Assembly: GCF_014199935.1 (NCBI RefSeq)
Contig: NZ_JACHOP010000034.1
Location: forward strand, 1 to 40,291
From: Methylorubrum rhodinum
Lineage (GTDB): Bacteria > Pseudomonadota > Alphaproteobacteria > Rhizobiales > Beijerinckiaceae
Reading direction: 5' to 3'
DNA: 40,291 nt
In this document: positions 34,487 to 40,291 of the stretch, one piece after another
How the letters are laid out: each line of letters opens with the position of its first letter
Position numbering within the stretch: position 1 is the first letter of the stretch
Notes under the pieces: generated by a model
Databases searched by the model: none
Seen by the model: the letters and a program-made list of their open reading frames with translations, nothing else
Told to the model about the DNA's origin: nothing
Position numbers and translations under genes: made by a program

Positions 34487-34548
34487 GCTGGTGCGGGCGC
34501 CTCCGCTCGATCCCGACACCCTACACGCAAACCGGCCGGGGCGGGATG

Positions 34549-34842
34549 CTACCGGCTCGATCCCTTGTGATCGCCGTACATCATCTCGGAATCGTCCGCG
34601 AAGGGCGAGTAGTCTCTGACCCTCTCCACCGCGATCAGCGCCATCATCTTCCCGTTGGGAAGCTTGACGACATTGAACTTGCGGCCGTTCTTGTCGGAGG
34701 CCACCGCGACCGACGCCTGCATCGGCGCGAACGGGGACAGCTCGAAGTTCGACCCGTAGGCGTCGATCGATCCGAGGGTCTGGCCCAGTGCCGGGCCCAC
34801 CGCGGCGCCGACGAGAGCCAGCACGATTGCCGTACGCTTCAT
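34549..34842 (-). CDS. Small exported protein of unknown function
   Basis: A 97-residue frame with a clear signal peptide (MKRTAIVLALVGAAVGPALG, cleavage near QTL) and AGGGAGCG upstream of the ATG. The mature part has a beta-rich look (FNVVKLPNGKMMALIAVERV) and an acidic tail (FADDSEMMYGD). No family is recognised. It is 62 bases upstream of the DUF3095 gene on the same strand and could share its transcript. Confidence 0.65.
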   Translation of the reverse strand: MKRTAIVLALVGAAVGPALGQTLGSIDAYGSNFELSPFAPMQASVAVASDKNGRKFNVVKLPNGKMMALIAVERVRDYSPFADDSEMMYGDHKGSSR

Positions 34843-35144
34843 GTCCGGTCGCTCCCTGCATCGTGAGTGCGGGCGGCCGCGCCGGGGTCGGTCGCGCCAT
34901 CCCGCCTCGCCTCGGCCTTAGCGGCCCGCGACGGCCTCCGTACAATGCCGAATCGGTATCGACGCGATGAGGAATCCGCGCGCGCCGCGCGTCGGTCGCG
35001 TCCGTCGGCATCGACACGATGACCAGACGGCATTGTGCGTGCCGCGCGGCGCGTGCCATCACCCGGAGGCAGCCCAGCTCCGGCGCGGTCGTCATGCCTC
35101 CGGTCGTCATCCACCGCGCGCCTCCGTCCACGCAACCGCCCCGC
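34843..35144. other. Intergenic stretch with imperfect repeats
   Basis: There is no convincing gene. It contains a 9-bp inverted repeat (ACAATGCCG at 34942, CGGCATTGT at 35028). Inside it is a near-identical 12-base direct repeat (TCGACGCGATGA / TCGACACGATGA). It separates the small exported protein from the end of the GT1 gene, both on the minus strand, and should hold the promoter of the former. Confidence 0.4.
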
Positions 35145-36401
35145 TCAGGCCCCGCCGTCGATCAGCGCCAGAACCTCGCGCGCCGTGTCGTGGCGGGCGA
35201 AGGCGGCGGCCAGAGCCGCGGCCCGCTCCGCGTAGCGGGCCGAGCCGAGCACCGCGTCGACCGCGCGACCGATCTCGGCCGTCGTCGGGCGGTTGCTGGC
35301 GAGGTTCACGCCCGCGCCCGACCATCCGATCCGCGCGCCGATCTCGCCCTTGTCCTCGGTCAGCCCGGCCGAGACGAGCGGCACGCCCGCCTGGAGCGCC
35401 GTCGAGACGCTGCCGTAGCCGCCGTTGGTGACGAGCAGGTCGACCTCGGGCAGGATCTCGCCGAAGGGCAGGAACGAGGCGACGCGGGCGTTGCGCGGCA
35501 CGGCGATGCCGAGCGCCTCCACGGGGCGCCCGCCGGTCGTGGCGACAACGAGGAGGTCGTCGCGGTCGGCGAGCGCCAGCAGCGTCGGCTCGACGAGTTC
35601 GCCGAGGTCGTGGTTGGCGAGCGTGCCCTGGGTGACGAGCACGACGCGCCGCGCCGGGTCGCGCCGGGCCCACCAATCCGGCGCGCCGACCGTCGCGGGC
35701 GGCGGCGGCGGGGCGCCGACGAAGCGCAGGTTGGGCGGCAGCGGGCCGTAATCGTACTCGAAGTCCGGCACGCTCGCCTGGATGAACACGTCGGGCAGGG
35801 TGATGATCGACTGCGTGAGCGAGGCCGGCAGGCCGGGCAGGCCCGCCTCGGCGAGCCGGGCGTCGGCGGTGCGCCGCACCGGATCGGTGAAGGCCATGTC
35901 GACGCTGGCGCTGAGTGCGGCGTAGCCCGCGGCCTCCTCCGGGCTGCGCGCGGGCGGCAATCCGAAGCCGAGCGGTGCGCCGTCGGACCGTTCGAGGAAG
36001 AGGAAGCTCACGTTGTAGACGAGGATCCTCGGCCGCGGCGCCGGATCGAGCAGCAGGGGCAGAATGCCGAGCACCATGCTGCCGGCGACGACGACGTCGG
36101 GCCGCTCCTCGGCGATCAGGGCCTTGAGCCGCGCGGCTTGGCCCGGCATCGCGTCGATGAAGCGTCGCTCGAATTCGCGGCGCGAGCGCTCGGCCCCGGC
36201 CGGGATGTCGGTCGCGCGATACTCCGGCTCGCCTTCCGCGACGAGGCCGGCGAAGCGCAGGCCCGCCGCCCGGACCCTGTCCGCGAAGGCGGCCCCCGTC
36301 ACGAACAGGACGCCGTCGCCGCGGGCCTGCGCGAGGCGGGCGAGCGACAGGAGCGGGTTGACGTGCCCCGTGAGGGGCGTGGCGACGAACAGGACTTTCA
36401 T
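35145..36401 (-). CDS. GT1-family (UGT/MGT-type) glycosyltransferase
   Basis: A 418-residue cytosolic GT-B glycosyltransferase. The N-terminal acceptor domain starts MKVLFVATPLTGHVNPLLSL with the usual GHxxP-like motif. The donor domain has VVLVTQGTL, VASFLPFGEILPEVDLLVTN, GGYGSVSTALQAGVPLVSAG and the LTEDKGEIGARI region. This is the macrolide/flavonoid/carotenoid UGT layout that transfers sugar from a nucleotide donor to a hydrophobic acceptor. GAAGGAAG precedes the ATG. It is divergent, across 220 bases, from the ferredoxin-reductase-P450 cassette, whose product could be its acceptor (inference). Confidence 0.88.
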   Translation of the reverse strand: MKVLFVATPLTGHVNPLLSLARLAQARGDGVLFVTGAAFADRVRAAGLRFAGLVAEGEPEYRATDIPAGAERSRREFERRFIDAMPGQAARLKALIAEERPDVVVAGSMVLGILPLLLDPAPRPRILVYNVSFLFLERSDGAPLGFGLPPARSPEEAAGYAALSASVDMAFTDPVRRTADARLAEAGLPGLPASLTQSIITLPDVFIQASVPDFEYDYGPLPPNLRFVGAPPPPPATVGAPDWWARRDPARRVVLVTQGTLANHDLGELVEPTLLALADRDDLLVVATTGGRPVEALGIAVPRNARVASFLPFGEILPEVDLLVTNGGYGSVSTALQAGVPLVSAGLTEDKGEIGARIGWSGAGVNLASNRPTTAEIGRAVDAVLGSARYAERAAALAAAFARHDTAREVLALIDGGA

Positions 36402-36624
36402 GGCGGCTTCCTTCGGGCAGGGCCGCCGGCGGCGCAGGTGCCGCCGGGGCCGGATGCCCGTCGTTTCGCCCCGCCGCGGCCGGCGTTACGGCGAGGCCGC
36501 GCGACCCGGCGCGCCGCGTGAGAAAGGGCACGCGCCGCGGTAACTTCGCCGGGCCGGCGCCGAATGACCGGGCGTGAACGTCGTCCCCGGTCCGCCCGGG
36601 ACCGTCTTGAGGAGCATCCGCACC

Positions 36625-36855
36625 GTGCGTGTCGTCGTCGACCTCAACCGATGCCAGGGCTACGCGCAGTGCTGCTACGCGGCACCGCGCCGCTTCGAAC
36701 TGCGCGGCCACGAGATCCTGTTCTACGACCCCGCCCCACCCGACACCGAGCGGGCCGAGATCGAGCGCGCCCTTCAGGCCTGCCCGGTGCGGGCCATCAG
36801 CCTCGCCTACGAGGACATCGATCCCGAGGCGGGGCCGGGCGCGGGGCGGCCATGA
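36625..36855 (+). CDS. 3Fe-4S ferredoxin partner of the P450
   Basis: A 76-residue small ferredoxin. The cluster cysteines are C10, C16 (or C17) and C53 in NRCQGYAQCCYAAPRRF and QACPVRAI, the three-cysteine pattern of bacterial P450 ferredoxins, which bind a 3Fe-4S cluster. The GTG at 36625 is chosen because MRVVVDLNRCQG matches the family start and GAGGAG lies upstream at 36609; a GTG at 36574 would add 17 residues. It overlaps the ferredoxin reductase gene by four bases, forming the electron-transfer chain NAD(P)H to FAD reductase to ferredoxin to P450. Confidence 0.85.
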   Translation: MRVVVDLNRCQGYAQCCYAAPRRFELRGHEILFYDPAPPDTERAEIERALQACPVRAISLAYEDIDPEAGPGAGRP

Positions 36856-36885
36856 GCGGGGCCATGAGCGGGACCATGAGCGTGG
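36850..36885 (+). repeat. Three 12-bp repeats with in-frame start codons
   Basis: CCATGAGCGGGG, CCATGAGCGGGA and CCATGAGCGTGG lie head to tail, giving in-frame ATGs at 36852, 36864 and 36876 at the 5' end of the ferredoxin reductase gene. They code for MSGAMSGTMSVA. Confidence 0.85.
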
Positions 36886-38201
36886 CGCCCGAACCCGCCG
36901 GCATCGTGATCGTCGGCGCCTCGCTCGCCGGCCTGCGCGGCGCCGAGACCCTGCGGCAGGCCGGCTACGACGGCCCACTGACGATCGTCGGCGACGAGCC
37001 CTATCTGCCCTACGACCGGCCGCCCCTGTCCAAGCACGTCCTGGCGGGCGAACTGGCGCCCGACGCGACGCAGCTCCCGAACCTCGTACCCCTCGACGCC
37101 CGCTGGCGCCTCGGCCGACCCGCGATCACTCTCGACCCCGGCGCCCGGACGCTCACCCTGGCCGGCGGCGCGGTGCTGGGCTTCGACCGCCTGCTCGTCG
37201 CCACCGGCGCGCGGGCACGGCCGTGGCCGGACCCGGCGGGCGCGCGGCTCGCGGGCGTCCACACCCTGCGCGGACGCGACGACGCGGCCTCGCTGCGGGC
37301 TGACCTGGCGCGCGGTCCCGGCCACGTGGTGATCGTGGGCGCGGGCCTGATCGGCTGCGAGGCGGCCTCCTGCTGCCGCGACCTCGGCCTGCCCGTCACG
37401 CTCCTCGACCCCAACCCGGCGCCGCTGGCCCGCTCCCTGGGCGCGGTGGTCGGCGGCGTCCTCGCCGCCTGCCTGCGCGACGCGGGCGTCGATTTCCGGC
37501 CCGGCACCCAGGTCGCCGCGCTGGAGGGCGACGAGGCCGTCCGGCGCGTGCGCCTCGCCGACGGAGCGATCGTCGCGGCCGACCTCGTGATCGTCGCCCT
37601 CGGGGCAATGCGCGCGACCGGCTGGCTGGCGCAGTCCGGCCTGCGGGCCGATGTCGGCGGGGTGACCTGCGACGGCTTCTGCCGGGTCCTGGCCGCCGAC
37701 GGCGCCCCCGTGCCGGCGGTCTACGCCGCGGGCGACGTCGCGCGCTGGCCCATCCCCCTCTACGGGGGGCGCCTCGTCAGCGTCGAGCACTGGGGCAACG
37801 CCGTCGAGCAGGGCCGGCACGCCGCGCGCAACATGCTGGCCGCCCCGGGCGACCAGCGCCCCTACGCGCATCTGCCGGCGTTCTGGTCGAGCCAGTTCGG
37901 CATCAACGTCAAGGCCGTCGGGCTCACCGAGGGCGCCGACTCCCTCGCGGTCGTGCAGGGCTCGCTGGCCGCACGCCGCTTCCTCGCCGTCTACGGCCGG
38001 GCGGGGCGCAGCATCGCCGCCGTCTCCTTCGACGAGGCGCGCTGGCTGCCGGCCTACGCGGAACGTGTCGCGGCGGGCGCGCCGTTCCCGCCGATCCGGC
38101 AGGCCACCGACCAGCCCGCGATCGTGCGCCACCCGCCCGGCTTCCCGAAGGCGCGCGGATCTGGGGCGGGGACGGGCACGACGGGAGGCCGGCATGGCTG
38201 A
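36852..38201 (+). CDS. FAD-dependent NAD(P)H:ferredoxin reductase
   Basis: A 449-residue flavoprotein of the ferredoxin reductase family that serves P450s and dioxygenases. The FAD-binding GxGxxG-like motif is IVIVGASLAGLRGAE, the PYDRPPLSK block follows, NAD(P) binding is at HVVIVGAGLIGCEAAS, and YAAGDVARW is the FAD ribityl motif. The C-terminal dimer-like domain has FWSSQFGINVKAVGL. Three ATGs lie in frame; the first overlaps the ferredoxin stop. Its end overlaps the P450 start by eight bases. All expected motifs are present. Confidence 0.9.
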   Translation: MSGAMSGTMSVAPEPAGIVIVGASLAGLRGAETLRQAGYDGPLTIVGDEPYLPYDRPPLSKHVLAGELAPDATQLPNLVPLDARWRLGRPAITLDPGARTLTLAGGAVLGFDRLLVATGARARPWPDPAGARLAGVHTLRGRDDAASLRADLARGPGHVVIVGAGLIGCEAASCCRDLGLPVTLLDPNPAPLARSLGAVVGGVLAACLRDAGVDFRPGTQVAALEGDEAVRRVRLADGAIVAADLVIVALGAMRATGWLAQSGLRADVGGVTCDGFCRVLAADGAPVPAVYAAGDVARWPIPLYGGRLVSVEHWGNAVEQGRHAARNMLAAPGDQRPYAHLPAFWSSQFGINVKAVGLTEGADSLAVVQGSLAARRFLAVYGRAGRSIAAVSFDEARWLPAYAERVAAGAPFPPIRQATDQPAIVRHPPGFPKARGSGAGTGTTGGRHG

Positions 38202-39432
38202 CGACACGCTGTTCGCGCAGGTGCTCGACCCGGCCCACCGCGCCGACCCCTACCCGCTCTACGCGCGGCTGCGCGCGACGCCGGTCGCCCGCCAGAGCGA
38301 CGGCAGGGTCGTCGTCAGCAGCCACGCGGCGATCCGCAGCCTGCTCCACGATCCCCGCCTCAGTTCGGAGGATCTGCCGCCCTCCCGGCGACCGCGCACC
38401 GGCAACCCGATCCGGGACTGGTTCCTGAACCCGATCAAGGACCGCATCGCCAACGCGCACCGCCCCCTGATCTTCCGCGATCCGCCGGACCACGACACCC
38501 TGCGCGCCTTCGTGATGGCCGAGTTCGGCATCGAGCGGGTCCGGGCACTGCACGGCCGGGTCGCCGGGCTGGTCGACGAGCTGATCGAGCGCTGCCGCGG
38601 TCGCAGCGAGGTGTGTCTCGTGGAGGATCTGTCCTACCCGCTGCCGGTGGCGGTGATCTGCGACCTGCTCGGCGTGCCCGAGGCGGACGAGCCCCAATTC
38701 CAGGCCTGGGCAACCCAGCTCGCCACGGCGCTGGAGCCGGACGCCCGCGCCGACGAGACGACCCGCCGCGCCAACGCCGCGACGTTCGACGCCATCGCCG
38801 CCTACATGCGGGCGCTCATCAAGCAGAAGCGCCGCCATCCAGCCGACGACATGCTGAGCGGTCTCGCCCGGCCCGCGCCGGGCCGGGGGCGGATGGGCGA
38901 GGTCGACCTGATCGCCACCGCGATTCTGCTGCTGGTGGCCGGCCACGAGACCACCGTGAACCTGATCACCAACGGGATGCTGACCCTGCTGCGCCACCCC
39001 GCCGAGTTGGAGCGGCTGAAGGCCGATCCCGAGCGCGCGCCACGGGTGATCGAGGAGCTGCTGCGCTACGAGCCCCCCGTGCACTTCCGGACCCGAAAGG
39101 CGCTCGGCGCGATCGACATCGGCGGCACCGTGATCCCCGAAGGCACGCCGGTCGTCCTGCTGTTCGCCGCCGGCAACCGCGACCCGGCGCGCTTCCGCGA
39201 CCCGGACCGATTCGATCCCGACCGCGACGACATCGAGCATTTCGGCTTCGGCGGCGGCCTGCACTACTGCGTCGGCGCCCCGCTCGCCCGGATCGAGGTG
39301 GAGATTGCCCTCGTCGCTCTGTGCCGCCGCCTGCGCGACCCGAAGCTGCTGGCCGACCCGCCGCCCTACCGCCTCGGCGCCTCGCTGCGCGGTCCGGAGC
39401 GGCTCGGCATCAGAATCGCGGGGATCTGGTGA
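38194..39432 (+). CDS. Cytochrome P450 monooxygenase
   Basis: A 412-residue soluble bacterial P450. The oxygen-activating I-helix motif AGHETT, the ExxR motif in EELLRYEPP, and the haem-binding loop FGFGGGLHYCVGAPLAR with axial C359 are all present. GGGAGG lies just before the ATG. It is the last gene of a complete class I P450 system (ferredoxin, reductase, P450) and likely hydroxylates a hydrophobic substrate. The adjacent divergent GT1 glycosyltransferase suggests that the product is a glycosyl acceptor, such as a terpenoid, sterol-like or fatty molecule (inference). The subfamily was not assigned. Confidence 0.95.
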   Translation: MADDTLFAQVLDPAHRADPYPLYARLRATPVARQSDGRVVVSSHAAIRSLLHDPRLSSEDLPPSRRPRTGNPIRDWFLNPIKDRIANAHRPLIFRDPPDHDTLRAFVMAEFGIERVRALHGRVAGLVDELIERCRGRSEVCLVEDLSYPLPVAVICDLLGVPEADEPQFQAWATQLATALEPDARADETTRRANAATFDAIAAYMRALIKQKRRHPADDMLSGLARPAPGRGRMGEVDLIATAILLLVAGHETTVNLITNGMLTLLRHPAELERLKADPERAPRVIEELLRYEPPVHFRTRKALGAIDIGGTVIPEGTPVVLLFAAGNRDPARFRDPDRFDPDRDDIEHFGFGGGLHYCVGAPLARIEVEIALVALCRRLRDPKLLADPPPYRLGASLRGPERLGIRIAGIW

Positions 39433-39725
39433 GGATCTCCGGCGGCCGACGGTCGGGTGCGCGTCTCAGGCTGGGAGATAGGCGGTGTGTTCGATTACAT
39501 CGAACGCGTCTAGATGTTTGGTTCCGGCATGTGGTGTGACGGATCGATCCTGAACCGTTCGGGCTTTTTGGTCCGGTCTTGGCACCAGCTCCGCCCTGTT
39601 TTCATGTGCCCATCATGTGCCATGGAGTTTTTGGCGAGGGATGGGAGCCGGTCGTAGGGAGGCAGGTAAGTCTCTGTAAAAACTTGGGAATGTGTCGTAA
39701 CGCGTGGGACGCGATGTCAGAACGC
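39433..39725. other. Intergenic DNA between the P450 gene and the rrn terminator
   Basis: About 290 bases of lower GC with no convincing reading frame. It contains several stop-rich A/T runs. I see no obvious promoter for either flank. Confidence 0.4.
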
Positions 39726-39751
39726 AGAAAGGCCCGCGCGAGGCGGGCTAT
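39726..39751 (-). terminator. Terminator of the rRNA operon
   Basis: On the minus strand the sequence reads GCCCGCCTCGCGCGGGC followed by CTTTCTG. The 6-bp stem GCCCGC/GCGGGC is followed by a short T-rich run, 25 bases beyond the tRNA-fMet 3' end. This is a typical intrinsic terminator closing the rrn transcript. Confidence 0.7.
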
Positions 39752-39775
39752 CTGGTTGATATTGTTCTTGGATTT

Positions 39776-39852
<77 letters not shown>

Positions 39853-39993
39853 GTGATGGTGGTGTCTGGTGGGGCCGTCCGTGGGGTGAGCGGATATCGA
39901 CGCGCTCGGACAGCGGGCGATCGGACGGCCCCGGGGGCCCGCGATCGTGGCGAGGGAATGGGGTCGGGTGTGAGGTGATCTTGTGCTGGGCAG

Positions 39994-40110
39994 GCCTGGC
40001 GGCGACCGACTCTCCCGTGTCTTGAGACACAGTACCATGGGCGCTGGTGCGTTTGACGGCCGAGTTCGAGATGGGATCGGGTCCTGGGCACACCGCTCAG
40101 GCCACCAGGC
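39994..40110 (-). rRNA. rrf: 5S ribosomal RNA
   Basis: On the minus strand it begins GCCTGGTGGCCTGAGCGGTG and contains CCGATCCCATCTCGAACTCG and the later ATGGTACTGTGTCTCAAGAC block, ending GCCGCCAGGC, which pairs with the 5' end. This is standard alphaproteobacterial 5S. The end points are accurate to a few bases. It lies between 23S and tRNA-fMet. Confidence 0.9.
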
Positions 40111-40262
40111 CGGCGCAGCACAAGATTTTTGTCACTTTGGGGTTCGGCAAGCAGGACCGGCGGCGCGTGCCGGCGGTGGTCTTCGATCGTGTTGGTGTGT
40201 GGCGTCTGACGGCATCCGCTTGGCAGCGGCTGCCGGTCAGTCTCGGACACGGATCATGAGAG

Positions 40263-40291
40263 CGATCAAGCCGATCGGGCGATTAGTACCG
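40263..40291 (-). rRNA. rrl: 23S ribosomal RNA, 3' end (partial)
   Basis: The last 29 or so bases on the minus strand read GGTACTAATCGCCCGATCGG then CTTGATC, the conserved 3' end of 23S rRNA. The rest of the gene lies beyond the right edge of the window. Confidence 0.85.

Noticed and set aside
34487..35131. N-terminal extension of the DUF3095 frame by 215 residues
   Set aside because: It runs antisense or out of frame through a small exported protein gene with its own signal peptide and ribosome binding site, and shows no homology.

Overview
The window is high-GC DNA from an alphaproteobacterium, most likely a Methylobacterium/Methylorubrum-type member of the Hyphomicrobiales. The grounds are the GC-rich codon use, the 23S-5S-tRNA-fMet order of the ribosomal RNA operon entering at the right edge, the Hint/beta-propeller and RTX-like proteins, and the kdp operon layout. 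Genus is inferred; no database was consulted.

Layout. 1-1.2 kb: AT-rich stretch with two doubtful small ORFs. 1.2-2.0 kb: a fumarylacetoacetase-fold hydratase-like gene. 2.1-11.0 kb (minus strand): a complete high-affinity potassium system in the order micropeptide-kdpF-kdpA-micropeptide-kdpB-kdpC-kdpD-kdpE-ptsN. 11.2-16.2 kb: an internally deleted IS3-family element with terminal repeats, an AraC-type regulator, a 765-residue protein with seven exact-period beta-propeller repeats and a Hint domain, and a mosaic of a decayed RTX gene and an IS481 transposase tail. 16.3-19.9 kb: EamA transporter, small glycine-zipper protein, ethanolamine-type permease and class-I glutamine amidotransferase. 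19.9-23.0 kb: an insertion-sequence graveyard bounded and split by a 23-bp repeat, tRNA-Leu(CAA), AT-rich DNA and a broken tyrosine integrase.

23.0-30.2 kb: a secreted PRC-barrel-like protein faces a tightly packed run on the plus strand: cytochrome b561, Tat-exported molybdopterin oxidoreductase, a TIGR04282-like transferase, a polytopic GT87-like glycosyltransferase, a radical SAM protein, a GT2 glycosyltransferase and a PLP aminotransferase. The last junction is an 11-bp tandem repeat in which every unit holds a start codon and a stop codon overlapping the next start. 30.2-34.8 kb (minus): a LysR regulator, small exported proteins, and an overlapping pair in which a DUF3095 protein with cyclase-like metal motifs precedes a cyclic-nucleotide-binding patatin phospholipase. 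35.1-39.4 kb: a GT1 glycosyltransferase divergent from a three-gene P450 cassette (3Fe-4S ferredoxin, FAD ferredoxin reductase, cytochrome P450). 39.7-40.3 kb: rrn terminator, tRNA-fMet, 5S rRNA and the 3' end of 23S rRNA, all minus strand.

The most novel candidates are the cyclase-like/CNB-patatin pair, the seven-gene redox-glycosyl-radical SAM operon with its start/stop relay repeat, the P450 cassette paired with a glycosyltransferase, and the seven-repeat Hint protein.
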